A stretch of DNA of 64,000 nucleotides from Malachius bipustulatus (taxonomy: Eukaryota; Arthropoda; Insecta; Coleoptera; Melyridae). A program made the translations under genes and the position numbers. The stretch is from contig OU342630.1 in the NCBI GenBank assembly GCA_910589415.1, forward strand, positions 19,563,867 through 19,627,866, in the 5' to 3' direction. This document shows positions 34,864 to 45,775 of this stretch, one piece after another (the stretch's first letter is position 1; each line of letters starts with the position of its first letter). The notes beneath the pieces were generated by a model. That model was not told the origin of the DNA. It worked only from the letters and a program-made list of their open reading frames with translations, and did not search any database.

Positions 34864-37369
34864 GTATAATTATTATTGTTGTACCATCGGAATATTTCAT
34901 TTCATTTTAAAAGACAATGGTAGTCAAAAGTAACCCAAAAATAAATTTTACTCTAATTTAAACCAAAGTGAACTTAAGTTGTAGTCATGTACCTAATTAT
35001 TTAGTCTTGTTCTGAAAGATAATGGTTTTATTTCAATTACGAACTCTGAGATTTGAAAAGGATTTTAATGGCATTCAGCAGTTAAAAAGCTTTTAAGTCA
35101 TATTGTGCTGATATTTCAGCTTCCATTCAATACCGATACACCGAATGATTCACCCAAGCGTTCACCACTTTGAAGTTCCTTAAGTTTTCATTATGAATTT
35201 ACATCATTCCATTAAATCACCGATCGTTCCATTTTGACATACAATGGAACAATAATTACAGGATTTGCGATTCAATCGGAAATAGGACTAGTTCAGAAAG
35301 CTTTACAAACAGAAATTGATTTTTGTGAAAGATCGCCTTCTCTGAGAGACTCCTTCAGTAGCTTCATCGAGCCCTTAAATAGGTGGAAAAGCATGATTTG
35401 GCAGGAGGCTTTATATATTTTTTTATTGAAGTTATACAATGTATTCGAAATAATCTGAACTCAGAGAGTAGATGCTCACTGTACAGGCTAATGACATTCC
35501 TGAATATTAACAATTCTCTTCAATTTATCAACATTAAGCCCACATGATATATTTAACAACAATATTACGATTGCTATATAATAGAGTTCAAGTGGGAGTT
35601 CCTTGGTGACCGTTCAGCAGGATGGACGAAATCAATGCTATCACAACAATATGAAAGCATATAAATTAGAGGGTTTTCCATTAAAAAGAAAAACGTTTTT
35701 GAGAATACATTCAGAAAGCGATGCTCAAAAATCTCATGCACCGTTGAACAAGCAAGGTATGATCATCCAGCAATAATCAGTAATTTTTCCTAGACTTCGA
35801 AACTCCATTATTGCAAAAAATAGAAGGCATGACTCGAAAACAAATTTTAAAAGGGGTAACAACAGATAAAAAGCCTACCGGTACCTACTGACTACCGAGA
35901 ATACCAAGGAAGGGATGGACAGGAGCATCACGGGAAGAAAATATGAATGATTCAAAGGGTCTCCTTTTAAATGACTTTTTTATTATTATTTTGAAGTTAT
36001 TCTTCTTTGAAAAAAGTGAAACTTTAGCACATAACTTTTTCGTTAATTTTTATTTTATATTTTATAATAAATCAGATTCAAAAATAAAACTAGGCGTTTT
36101 CTAAATAAAATTCAACTCCCGCTTTGTGTACGAAATATATAATAAACACAAAACTTCTATAACATGTTTGTACCCTTTAGTAAAATATAAGGATTTCGAG
36201 CTAGATTGGAGATAAATTCTCCAAAACATATAGTAATGAATGGAATGTATTTGTAATTAATTTTAAAATATTTGTCCAATTTTGTGCATGTATAAATTAC
36301 TCACATGTGTTTTTCTAGTACTCGTTAGAAACGAAACTTGATAACATATTCTTTTTGTACCTCGTAAATTGAAATCAAATTGAACCAAGATCTCATTTTA
36401 TAAATATTTGAAGCGCCAGGGGAATTTCTCTCAAGTTTTCAATTTAATACGTAATCCCGGAGAGAAGATATATAGTTCTAAAGGGACTTAGTAGCCACAG
36501 TAGTAGCAGTCAAGTCTTTTCAAGTCTGCCAAGAAACTCAATGCCTTTAAGAAGGGGGGTCGACAGTCCTAAAGGACCAGCAATGTCATTTTAATAAGAG
36601 CGTATATCGTCGTTCCAACTAAGTTCTTGTGCTTAATAAGTTCTATTAAGTTTTCAACGGCTTGACGCTGAATGAACTCCCAGAGACAGTATTTCCAAAT
36701 CAGGGCACACCACAAGCTAAGTTATTTTTATGTTTGCTCCCGTATTCATATATCATTCGCTGCCGGGACTATATTCCACCCCAACGCTGTGCTACTTCTG
36801 CTATGATTAAATGTGAAAATAAGACGTACTCTATTGGCGCGAATCCCTTTTCCGAGAGAGATACATAAAGGTACCGGGTATATGGTGCGTTCAGCCTTTC
36901 ATATGTGAAAAAGCTCGTGTCTTACAAGGTATATCTCTAGCGCCTCTATATATCTTCTTCGAGCTTCGATCATCCAATAAACATGAGAGTGAATGGAAAC
37001 TATTTTAAATGGCTTATGTATGGAAATTTGGTTTTGATGTAGGATTTTCGTTATTATCATAAAATAACGCGATAGCTGTAAGACTTTGTAAGGTAAATAA
37101 ATACATACATACGTCATGTTTTCGACGATCATCAGTTGTTAAAATCAGCTGCTATTGATCTAAGCTACATATAAATAAATTTATTTTTCTGTATGTTTGA
37201 CAATCTGCTTTACTTTAATTCCGTGGTAGTTAAATACTTTCATTTGAGTCAAATATAATTTAAAAATGAAAAGGACGTTGCTACCATGGAGATAGCAGGT
37301 GGAGTGGGTATGAGGTCACGGAACCAATAAATGTCAGCCTATAAATGAAAGCGCGTTCCCAACGCTAAG
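34864..37369. other. No gene recognised
   Basis: Open frames (35,234-35,458; 36,662-36,868; minus-strand 37,132-36,899) lack recognisable motifs. No terminal repeats seen. Confidence 0.4.
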
Positions 37370-37575
37370 CATCGCTTGGAAGTAAATAACTGCAAATGAT
37401 GTCTGCTGCAAATATTTATGAAATTTTCTGAGTAAATCTCAATGGATGACGGCAAAACAGCCCGGAATTAATTATGATTTTAGTTAGAGCCAGCTGTGTG
37501 AAAACCTCCACACATCTATTAGGTGGATGCTTGAGTTCAAATGGTCTTTAGTTTGAATAAATGTTTAAATATCAA
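37370..37575 (+). repeat. Dispersed repeat, copy 2 (pair with 27.9 kb)
   Basis: Carries AAATCTCAATGGATGACGGC, AACAGCCCGGA and CTCCACACATC in the same order as the copy at 27.9-28.1 kb, ending near GAATAAATG. Diverged but collinear. Confidence 0.6.
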
Positions 37576-37809
37576 TTTTCTAAGCTATTCACGACAATAC
37601 ATGCTTATGGGTACTTTTTAACATAAAAAAGGTATTTTATCAACTGGTAAGGTCCTGCTACAAAATCCTGATTCACTTACATGTATGGTCGATTGGGGTT
37701 GTCAAAATTATTCTAATAAGTCTTTCAGTAAAAGTCCAGTAGACATTCGAAGGAACAAAGACATGACAAATTTCATAGAGTAGAAGGAAGAAAAATAGAA
37801 AAAGAAGCA

Positions 37810-40010
37810 CCACGTTTTAGTTATGCAAGTGAAATACGATGCTATAATTGTGGAGAGAAAAACCACAGAGCAAAATGCACATAATGTAAATCATAGAATT
37901 TGGGAACGAAATGTTTCAAATGCAACGAATTTGGGCACAAAGCACCAGGTTACCCAAAGAAGACTTTATCCTCCTTCTCAACAAGTGATGTCAAGTCAAG
38001 AACAATCAGAAGAATCAAACATGACGAACTAGATGACGAATAACACAAAATTATTTTCATTGATGGCAAGCAAGTAGTAGCGTTAGTTGACTTAGGCAGA
38101 AATGTTGTTACTTTGAAACAAAATACTTCAGATAAGTATGGAATTAAATATTTACCAACGACTATATTGCTGAAGAGGTTCGGCGAAGGAAAATGTCAAG
38201 TTATTGGGAAAAGAACCTTGGTTATAGAAGTAGATGGAATTCATATCGAAGTAGAAGTGCTTATCGTACCAAATAAAACCCAAGACAAAGAAATGATTAT
38301 CGGACGTTCTTCATTAGACAGACCAGAGTTGAGAGTGGTCAAAGAATAGAAGAAGTTGAAAATAGAGAAAGTAATGAAGATAAATAACGAAATAGATTGC
38401 AGTAAAATCACAACGTCACCGGAACTGAAAAATGAAATCAGAGAAGAGTTAATTGAAGTAATAAATCAACAGAGGACTGTATTCTCGAAGACTCTGGAAG
38501 AGATTGAAACTACTGATCTAGTGGAAATGAAAATAGAGCTAACGTCAAAAGAAGTTGTCCAATACAAACCCTATCGACTACCATATGCACATCGAGACGA
38601 AGTCAAGAGTGCGGTTGTGCTAGTGCCGAGAAACGTCGGTGGTAATCGGTTGTGTATTGACTACCGACGAGTTAACGTTTTTACGAGAAAGGAAAAGATG
38701 CCTATGTCCATTATAGAAGAACAGTCAGATCAATTGGCAAGTAATCGTGTTCTTACAAATTACAAATCTAGACTTGTTATGAGTCGGTATTACCAAATAC
38801 CTATCGACGAAGGTTCGAAACGGTATACATCATTTGTCGTGACTGATGAACAATATGAGTCTATTAAAGTGCCGTATGAAATAGTTAACGCGCCGACAGT
38901 GTTTAGCAAACTAATGAAGAAAGTTATACATAAAGAAAAGCTGAACCGCGTGTTAAGTGTCTTGAGAGAAATGGGACTGACATTAAAATTCGAAATGTAA
39001 ATTTTTGTGTCGTTAGATCGAGTATCTTAAATTTTAATGACACTGAAGGAGTGAGACCTGGTACGGAAAAAGTTAACGCTATCACAGAGTTTCCAAGACC
39101 TATGAATATCACTGAATTAAGTCGGTATGTGTTGATTATTTAGAAGATACGTCTCCAGTTTTTCACTGATAGCTGCACCTCTATCAGATTTGACTAAGAA
39201 GTCTCAACAATTTGAATGAATTCGAGCAAGTGAAGACGCTTATCAGAACCTCAAGAATGTTTAAGCAGTCAACCCGTTCTTACTTTAATAATCTGAAAGC
39301 TGAACATCAGGTTCATATAGACGCTAGCAGTATTGGTCTTGCTGGAATTCTACTACTTACAAGAAGAATTGGGAAAGTGGAAAACTTGTATGTTATTTCA
39401 GTAGAAAGACAACAGAACTAGAAGAGAAATATGACAGTTTCGAACTGGAAACATTAGCTGAAGTTGATAGTCTGGAAAATTTAAGATATAAATGTGTTGG
39501 GAAAATGTTTTACAGTAATAACTGACTGTAATTCACTGAAGACGATAATGAAAAACGAGACGTACGGCCCAGAATTGCAAGAGTGTTGTTGAATCTGGAA
39601 GAGTTAGATTTTTCGATAAACCCTAAAAAGTGACAGAATGGTTCACGTGGATGCACTTATTAGAAGACCAGTTGAATCGCCGAGAGATGTACCAGAAGCG
39701 GACCCAAAAGTGTATCCTTTACACATCGAAGAAGATGATTGGCTACTTACCATGCAACTTCAAATTCCATACCGTTAATTTGGACCATCTAGGATCATTT
39801 GTAAAAAGCAGTAGTCAACATGCTTATGTCTTGTTTTACCAAGAAAATTTTACGAAGTATTAAATAATTAAGGCTGTAAAGTCGACAAAGACGAAACCAG
39901 TGATAACAGTGTTAATGGAAATTTTTTGTTATTTTGGCACTCCGATCAGATTGATAACCGACAGAGGTACCGATATTACTTCAAAAGAATTTGAAAACTT
40001 GTGTGATGGC
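37810..40010 (+). pseudogene. Ty3/gypsy-type retroelement relic (gag knuckles to integrase)
   Basis: Fragments in several frames keep gag-pol order. Two CCHC-type zinc knuckles lie at about 37,830-37,950 (first reads CYNCGEKNHRAKC). A protease-like stretch runs 38,070-38,346, where the usual DTG-type active site is degraded to DLG. An RT stretch (38,356-39,000) contains LCIDYRRVN, but the segment that should hold the catalytic YxDD is missing between KVIHK and the next conserved helix. The RT-RNase H connection (IAAPLSDLTKKS) is near 39,165-39,205, RNase H-like codons (VHIDASSIGLAGI) near 39,310, and integrase core pieces with LDHLGSFV (about 39,779) and ITDRGT (about 39,950). No env-like frame or terminal repeats were found. 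Multiple shifts and stops; non-functional. Confidence 0.85.
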
Positions 40011-40024
40011 GTGGTCATTCTGAA

Positions 40025-40160
40025 ATACAGCATGCTGCACGACAGTTGACTCCTCTGTCTGGCCCAAGCGATAGTTTTTCTTGTGTACCGTCACGCGGGT
40101 GCTGACGGTGCACTTGGTAGTTCCGATGTATACAACCACAGGAGCAAGGTATAAAATCCA
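40025..40160 (-). pseudogene. Penelope-like GIY-YIG endonuclease fragment
   Basis: On the minus strand two adjoining frames read IPCSCGC (40,152-40,132) and then VYIGTTKCTVSTRVTVHKK and NYRLGQTEESTVVQHA (40,134 to about 40,028). This is the order of the GIY-YIG nuclease of Penelope-like elements: I-P-C-x-C-G, then YIG-T, an Arg some ten residues on, EH/VH-K, and a final H-A. One frameshift lies between the two halves. The RT part of the element was not found. It abuts the end of the gypsy-type relic. Confidence 0.7.
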
Positions 40161-40356
40161 GCGGAAGAGAGTGGATCAATGGGGTCTTGAGCTGATCGGG
40201 GAATATTGCGAACTTGTTGTGTAGAGGAGTTTACCGATTCGATCGTTGTCGTTGTTGAGAACGAGGAGAAATGCAACTCCAAAAATTCTATATTAGCTGT
40301 TATAATTTACAAAAGTTCGATTTTAGGTCTCCTCAAAAAAAAAAGTCCCAAGACGC

Positions 40357-40396
40357 AAGGTCCTAAGACCTTGAAAGGCATTTTAAGATGCCTTTC
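40357..40396 (+). repeat. Two adjacent perfect hairpins
   Basis: AAGGTC-CTAA-GACCTT (6-bp stem) is followed without a gap by GAAAGGCAT-TTTAAG-ATGCCTTTC (9-bp stem). A polyA-like run precedes them. Function unknown. Confidence 0.6.
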
Positions 40397-40399
40397 TTA

Positions 40400-42940
40400 A
40401 GTGCCTCAGTCTTTTTGAAATCTTCTTAAACGTCATTAAGTATCTGCTTACAGTTAGCGGATAACTGGATGATTTATCACCTTACCATCTTCCTGAAACA
40501 AAATATTAGAAAATAATAAATTGTCAAGAGCTTCACTGGATTATAAAAGGATATTATAATTATCTGAGGTCGCTTTATTTAGAGCATTAGAGTTAGAGCG
40601 TTGTTCATGAGCATTGTGACAAAACGTAGCTCCAGTAAAAACAATATTTTAATGAAAATCACTCTTGATTTTTGAAACTTTTTTTTGCAAATACTTATAC
40701 GTCGTAAAGATTCATTCTTTTAGCCCTGAAAAAATAATTTATAAAAGTGAATACCTATGCCTCAATTTTATCTTGTTAGTCGAAAAACTTTCTGTGTAGG
40801 TACATCTGTCGCCATCTGGTAACAGTGACAACTAATCCATAATTTAAATTTAAACTTTATAATAAATATTATTGTTAATTTTAAATTGTAAATAAGCGAA
40901 ACTTGATGTGACAGTATAAAACATTTTCTTTTAATTTAATTAACTACTTACTATTAAACCTTGATTCAATATAAACTATCAATATCAAAAGTGCTGAGTT
41001 CTCTAATTATTTGACCCTTCATATTTCAGCGACTTTACAAAACAGAAATTTTTATTTTTGCATTGCCAAAGAAAATAGTTAATTTGTATCGATTGTAATA
41101 ATACTAATTATCGCATTTATGAAATATAAGTGATTCAGGTCAAAAATGACAGTCGCATATTCATCTATTGTTTCATTATCGATCACACAAGATCAAGGGT
41201 ATGGTTATGTCTTCATGCAGTTTCAAAACAAAAAATCTATTAAGAGTAGCTAGGTCATATCATGCCATCTAGCCAGACTGTTCCTCAATTCTACTTATTG
41301 AGTAGGATCGAATTCTATATTGAAACGAAATGGACCACACTTGATTTAACCGCAATATTTTCTCAAACATCATTCACCACACATTATGCCACGTTCTGTG
41401 TACTTTAGGGACAGTGACCCGGAATTTCGACAAGCAGGCTTTATCGATCAGCTGGCAAAAGCCCCTCCATTTCGAAAACAAATCGGTTCAGCGTTTAATG
41501 TGTCTACAAATAAATACCTTTCCAGCTCAATTGTTTCCGCCTAATAACATGTTTGCAGCAGCATTTTGAGAGCTGATATTCATTCATACGCCTGACGAAG
41601 TTCCAATTATTGTATACGCTAAGTGTGTTGCATTAGGGGAATATTAATTTGCTTGAAAGTTAAATCGAAATAGAATTTTAACAAATAGAGTTCACAAGTT
41701 CTCGGTTTCGGAGTTCGTTTCTTCGAATTCTAGCCTAACCGAGAATTAACTTTTTGTTTCACGCATGAGCGAGCTAAATCCACTGCCGAGAGAGCAAAAT
41801 GAATCTAAACTGGGATCGAAACTTTCTCTAAAGAGATTTACGGACGTCTGTTTCATGTATACAGTTTAGGGCTTGATATTCTGACAAGCCTTCTTGATTT
41901 CTCTAGGCGAAAATAATTCTATAGATAATAAAATTTAAGACAGTCCTGTTTTCTGCTGAATTTCCTTCATTTCAAAGGATAGATGTAATAATGTAGTAAA
42001 TTCAATAATGTATTCATTCAAGGATATTCTTATTTAAACGTGAAAACAGAGACGTTTCATATTCTCGAAGGACGTCCCAAAGTTCTGATTAGGCCTCAAC
42101 TCCTATGAATTTCGCTAAGAAAATTGCTTGGAATTTAAAGTGCAAATTTATGTATATCATTAAGTTAACAATACTTGCTCTGTTTATTTTGTATATTTTA
42201 GAACAAACAAAAACGTTTGAATGTATAAATTGTATAAATATATTTTTAGCAGGAGCTTTTGAACTCACTTTGCAAACAATTCAAAAAAATATGTTACCAT
42301 AATTTTCAATGAATAAAATGTCCATTCTAATATTATTTGTTAATTAATAAAATTTAGCTAGGAAAATCACAATCCTAGCTAACGAAACAACTCAGGAACA
42401 AGAAAAGAGTTGGTGTTAATATCATTTGAAACATATGCTTCTAAAAATGATAGTAACAACTATCGATACTAATAATTATAATAGTAACAAAACTTTTATA
42501 AAAGAAGGAAACTTAAAAAGAATACAATATTTGTAACGATTCTGCGTTAATAGGTTCGTATATAGGTATAGAGTAACCTCTAGACTCAAATAAATACTTA
42601 TAATTATTTTTACACACTACACACTAATTAATTGCCTAATTATTTATTTACATTTAGCGTAACGCTAACATAATATTAGATGTTGTACCGCTACGAAGTC
42701 CATGCTGTACCGTGTCCAGCATGGTATATACAGAGTCCATGCCGTCAAACCGTCAGAGAGATGGCCTGTGAATGAAAAAATCAGTGTGAAGTCATTAAAG
42801 TATATTAGTGTATTTTTTAACAAAAAAATACACTATTGAGGACGACATCACTTTTCGAAAATCACCCAAACTCATCAAATGTCCACCGATCATGACCCCC
42901 AGATCACGAAAAAGTGGTTTTCCAAAATTCACCTGCCCAC
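40400..42940. other. No gene recognised
   Basis: AT-rich sequence with no motif-bearing frame and no terminal repeats that I can pair. A 65-codon hydrophobic frame at 42,105-42,302 is not convincing. Confidence 0.4.
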
Positions 42941-43083
42941 GATATATATATATATATTTATATATAATAATGATGATGTTAATGAGCGCAAAGAATTAAA
43001 AATTCAAAATAAAAATTAACGGGCATATCGCTCTAACCTAGGGCTTCCTGAGGCAGACCTGACACACAGAGCCATCCAGTCAT

Positions 43084-43143
43084 CTCGAAGCTGCAGACAA
43101 CGTTGCTTCGGTCTCTTAGACCTCATCAGTACAGCACATCGAG
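43084..43143 (-). ncRNA. Hammerhead ribozyme, copy 1 (mutated core)
   Basis: Same stems and CTGATGA core as the other three copies, but the second core strand reads GAAG in place of GAAA (plus-strand CTTC at 43,106-43,109). The changed base is the last A of GAAA, which pairs across the core next to the cleavage site. Self-cleavage would be expected to drop; this is inferred from known hammerhead mutants. Confidence 0.8.
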
Positions 43144-43181
43144 AAATAACTAGAGGATGCATGCCAGGCCAGCACAGGAAG

Positions 43182-43233
43182 CCAACTATATGAATAAAGA
43201 GGTGACACGGAACTCCGTGACCTCAATAGTTGG
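43182..43233. repeat. Second conserved hairpin of the 428-bp unit
   Basis: CCAACTAT pairs with ATAGTTGG 36 bases on. Within it GAGGT pairs with ACCTC and CACGG with CCGTG around an AACT loop, leaving a two-base GA bulge. The same sequence recurs in all four units. About 40-150 bases from the ribozyme; possible role as a recognition structure is inference. Confidence 0.65.
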
Positions 43234-43511
43234 TTGCCATCTACCGACGGAGACAAGAACTAAACGGCAGCACGCTACCAGCTTTGTGTCCATCAGGAAT
43301 AGGCAGCCCACAGTTCGGGGCATTACCATCCGTCGGGCGGTGCTGGTTAGCTACCGATAGATGTCTCTCGCCAAAGCCCATGGTTATTACAATAATAATG
43401 ATGATGTTAATGAGCGCAAAGAATTAAAAATTCAAAATAAAATTTAACGGGCATATCGCTCTAACCTAGGGCTTCCTGAGGCAGACCTGACACACAGAGC
43501 CATCCAGTCAT

Positions 43512-43571
43512 CTCGAAGCTGCAGACAACGTTGTTTCGGTCTCTTAGACCTCATCAGTACAGCACATCGAG
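43512..43571 (-). ncRNA. Hammerhead ribozyme, copy 2
   Basis: Type I hammerhead on the minus strand with intact core CTGATGA ... GAAA. Predicted cleavage lies just 3' of the base at 43,524 (minus strand), 428 bp from the same site in copy 1. Stems are as described for copy 3. Confidence 0.88.
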
Positions 43572-44011
43572 AAATAACTAGAGGATGCATGCCAGGCCAG
43601 CACAGGAAGCCAACTATATGAATAAAGAGGTGACACGGAACTCCGTGACCTCAATAGTTGGTTGCCATCTACCGACGGAGACAAGAACTAAACGGCAGCA
43701 CGCTACCAGCTTTGTGTCCATCAGGAATAGGATCTTTGCGCTCATTAACATCATCATTATTATTGTAATAACCATGGGCTTTGGCGAGAGACATCTATCG
43801 GTAGCTAACCAGCACCGCCCGACGGATGGTAATGCCCCGAACTGTGGGCTGCCTATTCCTGATGGACACAAAGCTGGTAGTGTGCTGCCGTTTAGTTCTT
43901 GTCTCCGTCGGTAGATGGCAACCAACTATTGAGGTCACGGAGTTCCGTGTCACCTCTTTATTCATATAGTTGGCTTCCTGTGCTGGCCTGGCATGCATCC
44001 TCTAGTTATTT

Positions 44012-44071
44012 CTCGATGTGCTGTACTGATGAGGTCTAAGAGACCGAAACAACGTTGTCTGCAGCTTCGAG
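44012..44071 (+). ncRNA. Hammerhead ribozyme, copy 3
   Basis: A complete type I hammerhead. Stem I: CTCGA (44,012-16) with TCGAG (44,067-71) and GCTGTA (44,020-25) with TGCAGC (44,060-65), separated by an internal loop TGT/T of the kind used for loop-loop contacts. Core CTGATGA (44,026-32). Stem II: GGTCT-AAG-AGACC (44,033-45). Core GAAA (44,046-49). Stem III is very short: CA-ACGT-TG (44,050-57). The cleavage site TC lies at 44,058-59, with the cut expected after 44,059. The tiny stem III is what is known for hammerheads of Penelope-like elements and animal retrozymes, which are thought to work best as dimers. Confidence 0.92.
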
Positions 44072-44439
44072 ATGACTGGATGGCTCTGTGTGTCAGGTCT
44101 GCCTCAGGAAGCCCTAGGTTAGAGCGATATGCCCGTTAAATTTTATTTTGAATTTTTAATTCTTTGCGCTCATTAACATCATCATTATTATTGTAATAAC
44201 CATGGGCTTTGGCGAGAGACATCTATCGGTAGCTAACCAGCACCGCCCGACGGATGGTAATGCCCCGAACTGTGGGCTGCCTATTCCTGATGGACACAAA
44301 GCTGGTAGCGTACTGCCGTTTAGTTCTTGTCTCCGTCGGTAGATGGCAACCAACTATTGAGGTCACGGAGTTCCGTGTCACCTCTTTATTCATATAGTTG
44401 GCTTCCTGTGCTGGCCTGGCATGCATCCTCTAGTTATTT

Positions 44440-44499
44440 CTCGATGTGCTGTACTGATGAGGTCTAAGAGACCGAAACAACGTTGTCTGCAGCTTCGAG
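44440..44499 (+). ncRNA. Hammerhead ribozyme, copy 4
   Basis: Identical in core and stems to copy 3: CTGATGA at 44,454-60, GGTCT-AAG-AGACC at 44,461-73, GAAA at 44,474-77, predicted cut after 44,487. The distance to the cut of copy 3 is exactly 428, so a transcript through both would release a 428-nt RNA. Confidence 0.92.
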
Positions 44500-44577
44500 A
44501 TGACTGGATGGCTCTGTGTGTCAGGTCTGCCTCAGGAAGCCCTAGGTTAGAGCGATATGCCCGTTAAATTTTATTTT

Positions 44578-45129
44578 GTATTTATATATATATATATATA
44601 TATATTTATTTATTTCTCCAAAATCACGATTTTTCGATTTTAAAAACGCTCCTGTAGCTTTATCTTTCAAGATTAGTGAACGAAATTTTGGATTCTTGTA
44701 AAGCTTGGGAATGACTTTAGATTTTCGTTGAAAAAAAATCCAAAAGTCACGTTACTTCTACAGGGTGTCCTTTCAAAGTTCCCCAAATGCGGTCCTTGAG
44801 GCACGGTTTCTGGCCGCAGTTTTCAATCTAGGGGGCTGAAACTTTTGTGAGAGTAAGATGTCCACAAGGAGTGGTCTGGTATTGCACTTGAGCCAAATCG
44901 GCCGAGCCGTTTCAAAATGGCGGCCATTTGAATTTTTTGAACATTAACGGAAAATTGACAATTTTTTGAACCATTGTATGAGCAAGATGGCAAAAAAACT
45001 TTGAAATCAAATTAACAGGATTTGAAGAAAATTATTGGAAATTTGAGTTAATGCAATAAAATTAGCATATTTTCCATTAATAAGCCAGTGTCGTGGGTAG
45101 GAAAAAGGGTGAAAATGTGTCAATTCTAT
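44578..45129. other. (AT)n tract, then a MITE-like end; no gene
   Basis: An (AT)n tract at about 44,580-44,606 borders the hammerhead repeat. At 44,761 CAGGGTGTCCTTTCAAAGTT looks like the left end of a CAGGGTG-type element; its partner was not found. Confidence 0.5.
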
Positions 45130-45775
45130 AACCGTTTATGAGTCCATTTTTGAAGAAGTTGAACCGAAATTTTCCATTTTTTTTGCTTTAACATATAATT
45201 TGATGTCTTAGCTTCAATTCGCCTCGATTAATGTAGCACTTTAAACGAAAGATAAAAAAGTTTTTCGCTTGTGCAAAATTAGCTTACACTTATATAAAAT
45301 TATTAAATCGATGAAATGGTTCGCAATTTATTTTTTATTTTTTTTCACATTCAATTATGAATGGTTCTGAAAATTAGAAGAGCAATCGCAACGACAATTA
45401 AATCACCTACATGCAGGTGAAAAAAGTATTCAAATTGGTTTTTTAATAACTAAGATATGACCAGTTTAAAAAATAAAATGAGTAGATGTAGGTACCTGAC
45501 GTACTACATATATCAACCCCATCATCACTACAAATTCGAAACGCACCGTTTGGCTCAGTTTGTTACATCCTTGACTAGCTAACTGTTGGAGCGGGTTCGC
45601 ATCCACGAGAGGATCATTCTTTTTTTTTTTGTAGGTAGGTGGAGTTTTCCCAAAAAAAATCGGATTATTTTTCATTAAATTCATTATAAAAAAAAATAGG
45701 AAGAAAATATTTATTATTGAATCGCATAAAAATACACTATTTCTGCGATTGATGCGCAAGAAGGTTTTTTTTGAT
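45130..45775 (+). repeat. Dispersed 640-bp repeat, copy 1, with tRNA-like core
   Basis: Collinear with 58,210-58,820 over about 640 bp. Shared landmarks, in order: ACATATAATTTGA, AATTAGCTTACACTTAT, AAAATTAGAAGA, TCACCTACATGCA, the tRNA-like boxes, GTAGGTGGAGTTTTC and TTATTGAATCGCATAAAAAT, then GCGATTGATGCGCAAGAAGG. No frame. Either a SINE with long unrelated sequence or a larger element carrying one. Confidence 0.75.
45551..45604 (+). promoter_or_regulatory. tRNA-like pol III A and B boxes, copy 1
   Basis: TGGCTCAGTTTG (45,551-62) fits the A box and GGTTCGCATCC (45,594-604) fits the B box, at a tRNA-like distance. The cloverleaf is not complete, so this is a tRNA-derived promoter and not a tRNA gene. 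Confidence 0.6.

Larger units (their letters stand above)
42966..43731 (+). repeat. 428-bp hammerhead repeat, direct arm (units 1 and 2)
   Basis: Unit 1 (42,966 to about 43,393) is followed head-to-tail by unit 2, which stops at about 43,731 inside the unit. Equivalent positions are exactly 428 bp apart (for example 43,084 and 43,512). The two are almost identical. Each carries a hammerhead ribozyme on the minus strand. The left side abuts an (AT)n tract. Short open frames through the unit recur on both strands and are by-products of the repeat. Confidence 0.9.
43732..44577 (-). repeat. 428-bp hammerhead repeat, inverted arm (units 3 and 4)
   Basis: From 43,732 the sequence switches to the opposite orientation and runs through nearly two further units, ending at about 44,577 before an (AT)n tract. 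Differences between units are few: for example one C-to-T and one G-to-A in the GTAGCGTGCTGCC stretch of units 3 and 4. The junction at 43,731/43,732 joins two different points of the unit, so the inverted repeat is not a simple mirror. Confidence 0.9.

Noticed and set aside
43157..44426. Several similar 65-109 codon open frames on both strands
   Set aside because: They recur only because the 428-bp non-coding repeat recurs; they cross the ribozyme-bearing unit in both orientations and show no protein motif.
42941..44606. CRISPR-like or satellite array
   Set aside because: Unit length, inverted layout and hammerhead structures do not fit CRISPR, and only four units are present, too few for a satellite.
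45541..45615. tRNA gene
   Set aside because: A and B boxes are present but the acceptor and anticodon stems do not form; it is part of a dispersed repeat.
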